Source of the DNA: Anaspis maculata
Taxonomy: Eukaryota > Arthropoda > Insecta > Coleoptera > Scraptiidae
DNA: 64,000 nt
Assembly: GCA_949128115.1 (NCBI GenBank)
Contig: OX421965.1
Location: 46,367,257 to 46,431,256 of the forward strand
Direction of reading: 5' to 3'
Position 1 is the stretch's first letter; each line of letters opens with the position of its first letter. The notes below the pieces were generated by a model, which was not told the DNA's origin, made no database searches, and saw only the letters and a list, made by a program, of their open reading frames with translations. The position numbers and the translations under genes are program-made. Below are positions 46,451 to 58,689 of this stretch, piece after piece.

Positions 46451-48206
46451 ATTGAGACACTGATGTATTGAATAAAAAAAAATACTTGGAAAACGTGGAA
46501 GGAAGAAAATTACATTCTTGAATAATGATGGCAAAAAGAAGAGTTTTGGTGAGCAATCTGTGAATCAAGACATTTACATCTTTCTGTAAGTAGATACCAT
46601 AGGTAATTTTCAACATTAGGACGATTCAATTTAATTGAATTTATGTTAAACACATGTAATAAGCTGCAATTATATAAGGAACGTTTATATTGAAGTTGTT
46701 TAATGAAGCATGAATGGTGTGTAAAATTGTGCGAGATTTATCGAGTAGAATATCAATAGTGTTGTGGCAATTACTGGCTTTCGGAAAAAATAAACGTACA
46801 CTTTGAAAGTTCGAGTGGTACAAACAATGGAAGTACAGTTCTCCAAGCTTTTAAAAATACAACTTCTTGGAACTGATATCAATTAGAATGGTATAAATGC
46901 GGAACGGAAACTATCAAGCGGCTAACTTAATCCTGCAAAATCAAAGTAGGTATACTTACGTATAATAATAATTTCATAATCTGTTGTTTGCTTAAAAATG
47001 CTTTAGTCAACTTGACATGCCTTCACGTATCTGCATGCGTCTATTTCATTAGGTATCAACCTGTTGTACCTATTTATGTTAGTTGTAGATTAAATTCTGT
47101 AGGAGGTCTTGGATCCCAGAAAAAATGCATTGTGGAGACTCCGACAGGCGATAAATGATGCAGTTCCTACATTATTGCAAATGGTGAACAATTGCCAAGA
47201 AGAAGTAGAAAGAAGTACTCCCTTTTTTGCTCTCAGGCTTCAAATGCTTTACAATAATTCAACATCTTATCGTCTGCAACTTCCCTAAGGGCACAGACTC
47301 TAAGGGTGTATTCTTATTCCGTATTGGGTTTGGGATGGCGGTTTTCACGGCGTTCCCAGCCAGTTTTCATAGCACCATCCAAACGTCACACCCCTTTTGC
47401 CAGACCTTACAAATCTCTAATCTGCGGTCCAGAACCGTTCATGTGAACGATGTGGCCAATTTTACCCCTTTCTACCCTAGGTAGTTTCATGATTTGTTGG
47501 AATAAAAGCGAGAATAAAAGTAAATACATGAAAATATTCCATTCCAGCTGTGAACTTTTGTTCCTCTCAAAAATCGACGTAATTTTTTCTGCCGCTTCTT
47601 GGACCTAACTTAGAAGCGCTGGCGCTGGTGGAATATGAAATATAGCTGTGTCAAATTAGGATCACACACATCACAAAAAAACCTGGACATAGTCGAAATT
47701 TGAGGAGCCGTATCTCCGTCATGAAGTCGAATTTCGTAAAATAATTTACAAAGTTCTTTTTTTTCATCAACTGAGAACCTATATACGTAGTAATATTATT
47801 TATTCATTTATTTTATATATTTATTTATTTAGTTATTTATTTATTATTGTACTACACCCAACAGGCGAAGAGCTCAGTTTGAAAAGTGAGGGATACCAGA
47901 GACAAATCCAGGGGGGGGATTCATACTTGGGGAAGAACCTTCGTCTTCATGTCGGATGAAGAACAGTTGGAAAGATCGACGTCGCTCTCAAAAGCAGAGT
48001 AATTGACAATCATCTGATAGAGAGGAGATGTCACTAGGATGTTGGTTCTAGCTGTGGGAAGGTGGAATAAATTGTTTGACCTAGCGGAAAGCCAAGGAAT
48101 ACTGAGACCCACAGCATCAAGAAAATCAGTTGAATACTCAAGGGCAGATTACCATTGCATCCACCCACCATGGACTGAATGGAAAGCTCCTGTGTCTACC
48201 TTCATA
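46451..48206. other. Spacer; AT microsatellite
   Basis: A TTTA/TATT-rich tract spans about 47788-47851. 47133-47154 holds TGGAGACTCCGACAGGCGATAA, repeated almost exactly at 48631-48653. No gene is recognised. Confidence 0.5.
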
Positions 48207-48381
48207 CTGGTGTTCAAAATTGATTTTCTTCGCCGCCTTTCGGAAATAGTGGTTGCATCTGGCTTGCGCCGCTTCGCTGAAATAATTTTTAAACGCCATA
48301 GTAACGAAATTGATTGACGTCACATCACGTTGATTGCACTATTTCTAAAAGGCGGCGGACACAATCAAATTTGAACACCAG
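48207..48381. mobile_element. MITE with TA duplication, CTGGTGTTCAAA ends
   Basis: 175 bp. The left arm CTGGTGTTCAAAATTGATTT and the right arm AATCAAATTTGAACACCAG are complementary with one or two differences. Pairing continues inward through CGCCGCCTTTCGGAAATAGTG and CACTATTTCTAAAAGGCGGCGG. TA flanks at 48205-48206 and 48382-48383. No coding capacity. Confidence 0.85.
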
Positions 48382-50817
48382 TACAATACAAGAATGAGCT
48401 CCAAGTTTCATTGAAATCTTTTCACTAAAAAGAGACTTAAAATTTTCGCTAGTAAGTATACTTGAAGATGTGCATATTTGTTGTTGAAAATTGTTCATGA
48501 GTAGTTGACCAATCGTCCTCAAATGCAATGAACATGGAGCCAAAATAAAGTTCGATTAGCAAATAAAAACGAGCCTAATATTATGTTACCCATTTGGAAG
48601 AAGAATAAGAAAGATTGTTTCGATAACCGCTGGAGACTCCGACAGGGGGATAAGCTACAAGCCCGTACAATTGGCGGAGGAGCCGTTCGATGAGCTTGCT
48701 AGATTCATGAGCGAAGCTGTTGGGAGTTCTCTGCATGGAGCTCTATCAATTGGACGAAACCATACATACTCGTTGCTAAAAATTGTTCATAGTTGACCGA
48801 TCGTCCTCAAATGCAACAGGTGCCTAGACGAAATAGATTGATTCGATTAGCGAATAACTTGAATGTCTAAATCATTTCGAAGATTCAATCACTGAAAAGA
48901 AGCTACCGAGAAAAAATTATAAAGAAAAATGAAAATCATGATTTCAAATCGGCTAATGTGTAAAATGAAGGTTTATTTTACGGATTTTGAAACAGTTTAC
49001 GAAGTGAATGTTTTGGGCGACGTGTCCGTGTCGTGTACTAAAAAACAGTTTTTAGCTTTACAACATTCACCCCATTGATTTATCTACTGTTGCCATACAA
49101 GACATGCGCTATTCATGAGAGTTTTTTACTAGGAGAGATCTGAAGAACACTTTACTATCCATGCTTGCTACAACGAAACATGTTCCGTTTCTGAGAAGTA
49201 TCCTTACTTAAACACACGGATACAACACAGCATTAAGACCAGTTTGGTTCAGTAAGTTTTGTTTTTGGTAAGTCTATACAATTTTCTCTTATTTACACCA
49301 TGAAAGCATTGAAAACTGCAATTATCACAATAACTAAGTTATAACGACAGTTTTTTTTGTATCGCGTGTTAGTATATGTACTAACAAGCTCTGCAATTTT
49401 TCCTGTTCCAAGTTTGACGTCTGCTCAAGTTTAAAGAGATAACTAGCTTGTTTTAACAACGCGGCAAGCATCAAGATAGAGAATGAAACCCGCAGTCGCC
49501 GCTTCAATAGTCAATTATTAGCAAACTAAATAACGCGTTTTGCTTCATTAGAGGTTTATTCTACAAACACGGCCAATTATACACGATAAAATATGACGTA
49601 ACTTTCTAACTTCCTCGATCTTGTGTGCACGAAGAAGAAGTGTATACGGGCTCAGCCGTACCAGAATCTTCTTGTGAAGAACGCACACCAATAATTTAGA
49701 CGCTACACACCACGGACTTATTTATGACCGAATGTCAACAAACTCTTACAATAATTCTTACTTATGCGTTTGATTTATGCGACTCGTTATTAAGCAATTC
49801 GATAAATCACCCAAAAGAGCCTCAGACAGAGTAGCTTGCAAGACTTTGGTGCGACACTATAGCATCCGGAGGAGCCAAAACCGATCATACAAAATATTTA
49901 TATCGTGCGATAATATTTCTGCTCTACGTGATAAAAGATGGAAGACAGGTGGTGGCTTTGATTAAATACAGTCGACATTTCCGAAGATCCTACTTCGTTC
50001 GCCACTTAAAAATAATGTCATAACTGATATAGTAACAAATCAGTGAGACAGATAGATGACAGAAAAGTCAATAAACTTTGCCAATTTGACCTGTTAGGGC
50101 TCGGCAATGGCGCCCAGACGTTTCCGATTCACGGTTGGCAGGGTAAATAAAATTGTCAAAAGAGACAGCCAGTGTGGGAGACTTTGGAATGTGCCGTGCA
50201 ACGTCTTCTGAAGCTGTGTGCTCCGGCCCTGTTTATACAGAATCCTCAGCCCCTAGTTCACCCAGAATGGTGCAGCACGGCCTTGTATAGCCTGCTAGCA
50301 GGAATAATTAAATTGATTAACTTGATCAATTTGAACATTTTTAACGTTTATAGTGGACTTTGTAGCTTTCAGTGGGCCACAGACTTTCGCGAATAGATGA
50401 TAAAGTCTGTATTTATAATACAAAAACCTTACAACAAGGACGCAAAACAAAATTGAACCACTGTAGTTGAAAAAGAAAAACCGTTTCAATCACTATCGGC
50501 TAGAGAATTTGACAGCCGTTTTGAATGGGCACCAACCGGAAAAATATAGTAGCCATTGCCAAAATCAGCTAAAATTCAGCTAAAATTGGAAAGGTCTATT
50601 GGTCTTTCATCGATGGCGGTAACTATAAGCAGGACCTCATTAAATTGTTTCCTGTTTAGTGATACAGACATCGGTCATACCTACTTGATTCAACTACAAC
50701 ATTCACCAGGCTAATTTCCACTGAGAGCAAAACTCAATTTTTACGATATTATTTCAACCCCATAACCCTTATAGAACGAAAGAAGCAATAACAATAATTG
50801 AGCAAAATACATATAAG
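48382..50817. other. Spacer with local direct duplication
   Basis: The blocks AAAATTGTTCAT...AGTTGACCAATCGTCCTCAAATGCAA (about 48484-48535) and AAAATTGTTCATAGTTGACCGATCGTCCTCAAATGCAA (about 48778-48821, in pieces) are direct repeats, followed in both by TTCGATTAGC-AATAA. No protein frame is shared. The remaining sequence has no gene that I recognise. Confidence 0.55.
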
Positions 50818-51822
50818 GTGATTTTTTGGGAAAGACCCACCCCAGATTTCTCGCCGCCAAATTTTTTTACAAGAAAACGCCGAAATAGGTCGATTTTTAT
50901 TTTGAGGGTAACATCTAGGACAAAGGACACACTGTGAAATTTTTATTTTCAACCCCTTCGTCCCCACCCCACCTTACTTTAGAATTTCAAATAGCATTGC
51001 CTATGTTGTGAAACATCAAATTGAAGGTAATAAAATTCTCTTCCTGTCAAACTTTTTTTTTTCTCAAGTCACCTCCCAACCCTTTTTGAAATGCTGTTGT
51101 TGTTAATTAAAGAAGAGCTTTTCCCCTATTTACACCCAATTTTTGGAAAATAGATTTCCAGCGAAAACAGGTCGATTCTTATTTCGAAGGAGGCATCTGA
51201 GACACGTATCGCCAAGTTTTCGTCTTCAATCTCTTCGCCCCTACTCTACCTTACTTTGAAATTTAAAATAGCAAGATCTACCTTGTGATGCATCAGACTG
51301 AAGGTAATAAAAAATTTCTCTTTCGGTAAATACAAAAATTTCAAGTTTTCTAAACCACTCTCTAACCCTTTTCAGAAATTCTCTTGATTGATAGGCGAAG
51401 GGATTGAAGATAAAAATTTGACAACACGTGTTTTAACCGTCCCCATCTAAATAAAAATCGACCCATTTTTGCTGGAAAATTTATTTCTCAAAGATCGGCA
51501 GTTAATAGGGAAAAAACTTCCCTTTAATTAACAATGCGAGAATTTTGAGAAGGGTTGGGGATGGTTCAAAAGATTTCAAAATATGTTTGGCAGAAAGAGA
51601 ATTTTACTACCTTTAATTTGATGTATCTCAAGATAGGTAATGCTGTTTGAAATTCTAAAGTAGAATAGGTGGGGGCGAAAGGGTTGAAGATAAAAATTTT
51701 ATAATGTGTGTCCTAGATGTCACCCTCAAAATAAAAATCGACCTGTTTCAGCGTTTTTCTGTAAAAAAAATTTACGGCGAGAAATCTGGGGTGGGTCCTG
51801 TTCAAAAAATCACCCTGCAATA
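50818..51822. mobile_element. Long-arm foldback element (family B)
   Basis: The left end AGGTGATTTTTTGGGAAAGA and CCCACCCCAGATTTCTCG match the right end (CGAGAAATCTGGGGTGGG, CAAAAAATCACCCT) in inverse. Arms run roughly 330 bp each way, and the middle repeats the ATAAAAATCGACC/AACCCTTT motif once more in both directions. Shared sequence (AAAAATCGACCTGTTT, CATCAAATTGAAGG, GGGCGAAAGGGT) links it to the inner palindrome at 4075-4700. Short frames in both arms are mirror copies. Confidence 0.78.
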
Positions 51823-53141
51823 TGTTCTTTCCATATGTTTTCAGTTTCTCACGCGACTAGTAATGTAGATACACAAAAGGCATACAAGCAATAACTGCGT
51901 TAAATAAGTACGGCATTTTATTTATGGCGGTCATCATGCTGGCTCTCCAGAGTTATAGTTCCATTCGCAGCGAATGTAGTTTCGAGTCTAATAAATATAT
52001 AAGCATGTATATTACACGTATAAGTGATAACTTAACATCTTATTAAAGCGCTTGCACGCAATACCGAGGTTAAGTAGCCGGGTTCACGCCATTTTGGTAT
52101 TCCGAAGCCGCGCGATGCGAGCATGCGCAGTGGGTGTCCCGCCAGGGCCGTTTGTGAGGTTATGATGGTGCGGTTACTTTATGGCTCGCATGGTCCGCAC
52201 GCCAATTATTACCGATGTTATAATTGGAAAAAGACCGCGTGAACGCGCGGGAGATGTGAAAAAATCAATAATAACATTTCTGCAAGTGTGTAAATCACCA
52301 CATAACATCCACCGCACACCCAAAGCTTCAGAGATGGACGATGGTTGTGAGCTGGTGGTGGTGGTGGTGCTGACAAAAATCGCAAGAGTTCGAGTTTAAG
52401 GCGAATTCCTCAGCTAACTGCACATCCGAGTCTCTCGCTCTCTCGTCCGCGCGCGCGAGAGTTCAAAGGAACAAGTTGCTATTTTTAGCATAGCTGGCGC
52501 ACTGGTCGATTATGGAAGTCAGAAAACACATTACGAAACATCTGTTTGTTGTGTTGTTGATTGAATTTGAAGATAATCTTCGGATTATTAATATTAGGTA
52601 GGTAGGTACTCCAACCCGAAATTTGTAGAGTAATTGAATTGGCTTGTTAATGATCCCTAAACGTGGCCAAATGTCTGCATAGTTGAATGATTTATAAACG
52701 GAGTAAGTGGTTTTCCTAATAATCTTGTGATAAGTAGAACTTTTAAATGCATTATGAAGACTTGCTGTACTCGTACCTAATACCTACTTGTAATAAATAT
52801 AGATATAGGCACTTACGAAATTCTCTCAACAATAAATTGTTATGCTTGATTGACCCAGATATAAATCAAGATACCTACATTATTGTTGCAGTGACGTATA
52901 TAAAGATTAGTGGAAAATTTTCGCCCGAGGCTATTAAGTGCTATTTATTACTTATTTATTATAGCAATGAACCGAGATTTGCCGCAGTCATTTTTTTCCT
53001 TGTTTGGCCTGGCTTCTTGAACTTGAATGCCTCAGCACTGATGAGCCGCCAACAAAAAGCGGAACAGATTTTACAAAATGTTGAAATATTTCCTTATTAC
53101 TCTGCATCTCGAGCTATACTGTGAGTATGTAATTTCTTTAC
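51823..53141. other. Spacer; CpG-rich patch
   Basis: 52080-52260 is CpG-rich (GCCGCGCGATGCGAGCATGCGC) and could be a promoter-like patch. GGTGGT and CTCTCTCG tracts are nearby (52353-52373; 52431-52461). The 125-codon frame at 52747-53124 has hydrophobic parts but no motif; it could be an exon remnant, and I do not call it a gene. Confidence 0.4.
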
Positions 53142-53505
53142 TCAGGGCCTGATTCCAAGTAGGACTTGCATCCGGAATTGCGACGGATTACCTACCATGA
53201 CAACGGCGCAAAACAACATGTTTCAACCAGTCAGATCGCTGATCTATTTGACAACTCGCATTGCTGCAACTCTGCGCCATCTGGACTTGAAACTGGACTT
53301 CTGGGCTTAATTTCAAGTTGGACTTACAGTCCTCGCAAAGTTGCAAGCTGTCAAAATGTCATAACGTTGAATTTGGATTTGGATCTGCATTACCTCTACG
53401 GTCCAAATATCAACCAAATGCGGGGAAAATCTTCACTTGTAATTTTTATGTTTGACGTTGCAATTTTGCGTCGGTTAAAGTCGGACTTGAAATTGGGCCC
53501 TTAAG
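53142..53505. mobile_element. Inverted-end element, about 360 bp
   Basis: GGGCCTGATTCCAAGTAGGA and CTTGCATCCGGAATTGCGAC at the left pair loosely with GCAATTTTGCGTCGG and GTCGGACTTGAAATTGGGCC at the right. GGACTTGAAACTGGACTT and TTGGACTTACAG in the middle form a further partial palindrome. Identity between ends is about 70 percent, so boundaries are approximate. Confidence 0.5.
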
Positions 53506-53579
53506 CCTTAGGCACATCGACTTCCGCTAATGCAATCGTATTTGTGATTCTTGCATGTCTTGTGACCCTCATTCGACCA

Positions 53580-53660
53580 TCTAAAGGGTGACCCAACTTG
53601 AGCTTTACCTTGACAGTGAGACAGTGTCAGGAGAAAGCTCAAGTTGAATCACCCTTTAGA
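53580..53660. mobile_element. 81-bp hairpin MITE
   Basis: TCTAAAGGGTGACCCAACTT and GAGCTTTACCTTGACA fold onto TGTCAGGAGAAAGCTC and AAGTTGAATCACCCTTTAGA, leaving an approximately 9-base loop. About 33 of 36 pairs match. The size and near-perfect stem resemble MITE-derived small-RNA hairpins. Confidence 0.8.
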
Positions 53661-53727
53661 TACCCCACATCAACACGTTGCAGCAAAAAAAATACTCAAG
53701 TATGTAATGGTGAAAATCATAGCCCTA

Positions 53728-54066
53728 TGGGTCGCGGGAACAAAAATGGCTGCCTAAAGATGGGTATATGGTATGATGTTATCTTCACTAGTACTTGGTT
53801 ATATAATTTTCTTTGGTTGTAATAAATACAAGGATAAATTATCGAAGAATTGTCGCTGTATTGAAAAAATTATTGCGCTGAACTCAAGATTTGGCTGAGT
53901 AATGAGTAAAAACGAGCGAATCTCTACTGCGCTACCTTGGCACGCCCCAATGCGCAAACGCGGGCAAGAAGCTGGCAAGAGGCGCTTCGTTCTCGGCTTC
54001 GTTGTGCCGGCGTGCCTACAACGTTGCCATAGCGGGTGCCAGGGTGACGGTTATGTTCCCGCGACG
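53728..54066 (+). mobile_element. TA-flanked element, family 2, copy 2
   Basis: The element matches 35285-35637 at about 75-80 percent. The left end (TA, then TGGGTCGCGGGAACAAAAAT) and right end (TTATGTTCCCGCGACGTA) are complementary. It is same-strand with copy 1. The middle differs most (CCAATGCGCAAACGCGGGC against CTGTCTGCGCTTGCGCGAGC). No coding capacity. Confidence 0.78.
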
Positions 54067-54546
54067 TATAGGACACTAGAGGGAAATATCAAATAAGCTT
54101 TGTAAGGGAGATTACAGCAACCGGACGTTGTCTATGACGTTGGTAAAATCAAACAAAATTGATTTTTACATTAAAAAAATTCCCTTTCTAGCATCGAACT
54201 AATAATTTTTCTGAGCTTGCACTATTATCATTGTTTGATTTTTTTTGATCATTAAGGTTCCAATTTCAACAAAATATTTGTCACTGAATGACAAAAGTTG
54301 AAGAGCTGCACCTGTTTTCTAAGGATCACAGTTTGACCATGTCATTATGGTAACGATAGAAACTTTACTAACCAGCTGACGGTGCTTGTCAGCTAAGCTG
54401 ACGTCGCTATGATATCCCTACGGGCTCATATTTCGAAGGTGAGGTGACAATAGCCAATTAAGGTACTAATGTACCACTTGCTACTCAGTTTCACTTCACC
54501 CGTAACGTATTCAGCTTGAAAATAGAGATGATCCGTTTGAATCCCC
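54067..54546. other. Spacer without recognisable gene
   Basis: Nothing coding is seen. It contains the short palindromic text CAGCTGACGGTGCTTGTCAGCTAAGCTGAC near 54372 (in pieces). Confidence 0.5.
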
Positions 54547-54866
54547 TGAGGTGTCCAATTTTGAAACGTGCGTGTGGGATCTATCCCAATCTATCCTATC
54601 GCATTAGGTGCTTTCCTTTCACCACAAAACTTACTGATCTGATCTAAGTTGGAGAGAGAAAGAGCGAGAAATCACAGGCGCGAAAGTGAGTACCACTAAC
54701 AACTTAGGTCAGGATACTTAGTTCAGATTGTAAAAGGAAAGCACCTAATGTTTGACGATTGGTCAAAAAACTGTCATTGCGCCTTTCTCCAACCCCTCGA
54801 CCAATAGCAAAAAAGCGTGATGCGGGACCTTTCCCATCACACATTTTAAAATCAGACACCCAGAAA
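54547..54866. mobile_element. Candidate MITE with subterminal 18-bp perfect inverted repeat
   Basis: The outer ends CTGAGGTGTCCAATTTTGAA and TTTTAAAATCAGACACCCAG are about 75 percent complementary. Inside them CATTAGGTGCTTTCCTTT (54602-54619) is the exact complement of 54733-54750. No coding content. A target duplication was not resolved. Confidence 0.6.
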
Positions 54867-55753
54867 ACACAAAACAGCAAGTAAGTAATTTTCAAAGCAA
54901 GTTCCAGGTGTCTGCGTGACGGAAGTCGCAACGTACATATTACTATAATTGGGTAAATATTTTTACAACCGACGCGATGGTAATCGAAATCGCAAATAAT
55001 CCAATCAATTTCTTTGGACTTCAAGACTGATTCAATCTTACCCGTGACATGAGCTACTGAGCTTTAAAACAGTTAGGCGGATCACTTTTTTCGACCCCCA
55101 CATAGTTGTCATCCGGCGCTTTTCGATGTCATAATACTCATGAAAAAGTTTTGCGAGCCGCTTAGTGACATTATCGAACTAGCTGTACATTGCTGCGTTA
55201 TAGGGTATTGGGTATTACCAGTGAAAGGATTTCACTGAAATAGGTGAGCAATATAAATCACTGAGGTGGTCTAAGGAGAGCAGTTAGTAGGCGTTTGAAA
55301 TCTACCGCCACGGTAGTAAATTAAATCTGTCGTAAAAAAAAACGTTTACGCGGAAATGTTGGCAGTTCTATTTTCAATTTGTGTTCAAACTGAAGATGTC
55401 TTCAGAGGATTTGTTCAAGATATGTATTTATGCATCATGACCTTGGATTGGGCTGTGTTACGTTTCGAGTTTCCCCTTGCGTTTTTTGGTACTTCCTTGT
55501 GCTGTCAACATTTTTATTGACAGAAGAAGTTAAATTTTGGGTTGAGTACAGAAGCCTCTGACCTCCGATGTCAAAGCTCGGCGCGTCTGAAAATTGCCTT
55601 TAGCATTTGATCGCCACCATATGTGCCATTCCTAAATGAAATTGCACGTGACTCTTCCTTCCCCAGACTGTTGCAGGTTCGTATTAGTTCATCGCATAGT
55701 TTTTGAGGTAACTATCCGTTCATTTTCTCACAACGGGCCTGAAAGCAACGGTG
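54867..55753. other. Spacer without recognisable gene
   Basis: No coherent frame. The text just before 55754 (CTGAAAGCAACGGTG) resembles part of the following tandem unit, so the array may extend one worn unit to the left. Confidence 0.5.
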
Positions 55754-55893
55754 CTTTCCATCGCTTGAACGCACCGTTTGCGCCACCGCTCTCCATAGCC
55801 TGAATGCAACGCTTGCGCCACCACTTTCTATTGTCTGAGTGCACCATTTGTGCCGAGACTTTCCATCGCTGGAATTTACCATTTGTGCCACTA
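55754..55893 (+). repeat. Tandem array, four units of exactly 35 bp
   Basis: Units start at 55754, 55789, 55824 and 55859, each CTTTCCAT(C/A)GC(T/C)TGAA-GCACC-TTTGCGCCACC-like. All four are exactly 35 bp although they differ at about 15-25 percent of positions. 35 is not a multiple of three, so no frame is kept, which argues against a coding repeat. Confidence 0.88.
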
Positions 55894-58689
55894 CCTAAGT
55901 CATGCCAACGCTGCAGGCAACTGTTATACTTGCATTTTCTTTCTCATTCCGGTTCGTCCATGTAGAACAATGTAGTTTCAACATAATCCTAATTGAAATA
56001 AGATGAAATCAGATGCATATTGCCTGTACTGGTTGTGAATTTTTGAAAGGGGCCTTCAGCTCTCTTTTCTAAAATCGTACTCCCTGGGAAGTGGAGGGGA
56101 TACGCATCCCAGAAGAGTACCCCAGCATCGCAACCGATTCTTCGATAAGTACTTCTTCGTTTTACTGTGATTTATTGTTTAGTATCATTGACACATAGTG
56201 ATAAATTTGGCCAGGGCCGTGATCTGAACTAGTCGTCAATTTAATAGCGACAGCAAGAAAATTTATCAATTTTTGGGCTTGTAATTTTTGACCTGGACGA
56301 CCGATTTTAAAAATTCGTTTACCGTTGGATTGTTTCTTTTGACAATGCACTCGTACCATCACTCTCCCACCTGGCTGATTATTGGCCTTCATGCAGGGTG
56401 TTATAATAACACGGGTTGGATAACGATGCTTTCCTGTTCAATTTTGGTCCGCCTGACATGAAATCCATTGAACCCATATAGGACCTTGGACCTAGTGCAA
56501 GGGAGGTTGTCAGATGAACAATCATCAGCAAGGACCATGGAGGGGTTGATATCTCATAGGAAGATTAAACGGCGAGGATAGGAGAAATTGGTACATAACT
56601 GCATTGGAAGCATACCACGGAAATGCCAGACAATTAAGTGGACATTAAGAGTTCAAGGCGAGGTTCAAGAGGTCCCAATCACTAAATTTTGATGATAAAG
56701 TACCTGTCTAACGTTTCTGCCTGAATGGAATCAAGTTCTTCTCTTTCAACCACCTTACAGGGTTTTGATAATAACTAAACTGGTGCACCATCTTACGTAA
56801 GTCATATCTTAAGATGGAGTGGGCTAAAACAAAAATTCAAAAAGGAATTTGCAGCTGAAGCTTTCTTTATGCAATATCATATCACGCATGATTACAGGGT
56901 TGTCACAAAAATGGAACATGCGCACCACACGGACCAAAAAACACGACTTGATAAATCACCCTATAGAACCCTAGAAGTGGTCAGATTGAGAAGTAACATC
57001 ACAAGTTCATTGTCGAAGCATAAGGGAGATTGTAGATTAGAGGTGATCGTTTGGTCTTGGAGGATCCTTTCTGCACTGTCACCTATAAGATCTTTCGTGC
57101 GTTGAGGTATGCATAAGGTAACTCAACAGTTGAAGAATTTTCAAAATTCAGGTCAAGAATTACAAGCTGCCAAAATTGGTGTTTCTCATTGAAGTCCCAA
57201 TTCAATGGAGATGTGCAATCTGTAATTTATTTTTATATCGGCCCTCTGTCATTGTATGGGAGTCTTGGATGGTAAATGGAGTCAAGTACCAGAGCCATCG
57301 TGAAGCTCACATGTTTTTTCAGTTGATTTTTTGCGTTCACCTAGGCCCCGAAGAAAAAACAAGGGATATTTTGCGTGACGTATTTAATCAATACTGAGAG
57401 TCAAGACTCAAGTGCGTATGACACATGTTTTTTGGTTTTGACAGTGACACCGTTACATAGCCTAGAAAAAAATGGCCGCATGATCGTTCTCTCTGGGTAT
57501 GATCTCACGTGGTGCATCTTTCTCCCGATAGGTGGCTGAATGCTAATCGAAATCGCAAACTAACTGGGGTATTCTTCAGTTGAACAGGAGTGGTCAAGAA
57601 TACATGATTGTAATTCCTTGCAAGTGAACACGAGTCTCAAGATTTCAGTACAATAATCCCAGCCATCAAGAAGCTCTTTTCTCTCACAAGTACTGGGTAG
57701 GGTACTACAGGTACTTATACCTACAGCGTTGCGTGTCTGTAACTTTTAATAACAATCAGCGTTTTCAGCAGCAGCAACCGCGAAGACCTTGAAACCTTTT
57801 TTCGTGCGTTCCACGCAAGCATTCAATCATAATTTCAGCAAATAACTGTGTTACAATACATAATGATGCGTGTGCGCACCGATATCTCAACGAATTGGGA
57901 ATTGCTGCTGACCGACAAGAAATTATCCTCACAGGATCATAAATTACTGTAAGCAGTGAAGGTACGTGTATGTGTGTGTAAGTAGAGAATTCAGGTGAAC
58001 ATAGCGAAATATCTGATACGTTTCCTGCATGTGTGTTGGTGCACAGGCTAAACATGCATTTTAATTGTGGATCTCTTCCATGGCCTGCAACCATATTGAC
58101 GGCCATTCCCAGTACTTGAGAGTCCACTTATGCACGGCCTATACCACAAGTGCACACTGCACCTCTCCGCTGCGCTCGCACTGCGCTGGCCAACAGCATG
58201 CAGATGAATAATGTATTTCATATTTCTGAAAGTTTTAAGGCCCGCGGCCAAATTGCCATGGAAGTAACGTACTTAATATGATAAATAGAAGAATAATTGA
58301 TTGTTCAGGTACGGACCTGAAAGCCATGTTTCAGGTCACACATACTCCGCGAGCATGCCGTCCGCGGAGAGGTTTTGCGCTAGCGCGCTTTCGATTTTAT
58401 CACTATAATGCCAAATATTTTTTGATGACGGCAATAACGAGGCAATTATTGCGGACCTATCATTATACAATTTGCATAAATTAAATGATTTTGAAAACAG
58501 ATACCTATTGTGAATACATTTTTGGCTTTGCACCATAAAGGCAACGGTATCAAAGGCTATTTATATGCCATCACACTGGGGTGCATGAGATTCAATCTTT
58601 ATCTATCCATGATCTATTAGGGCGCGAACTTTTTTCCTAAAGAAAAAGAACCAGCGTTGGTTTGTGCTGCCATGAATAGTTTTTTATAG
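55894..58689. other. Spacer without recognisable gene
   Basis: Frames of up to 120 codons (for example 57765-58127, minus) have no motif. Sequences resembling element ends are scattered (TGCAGGGTGTTATAATAACAC at 56393; TTACAGGGTTTTGATAATAAC at 56756) but no partners were found. Confidence 0.5.
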
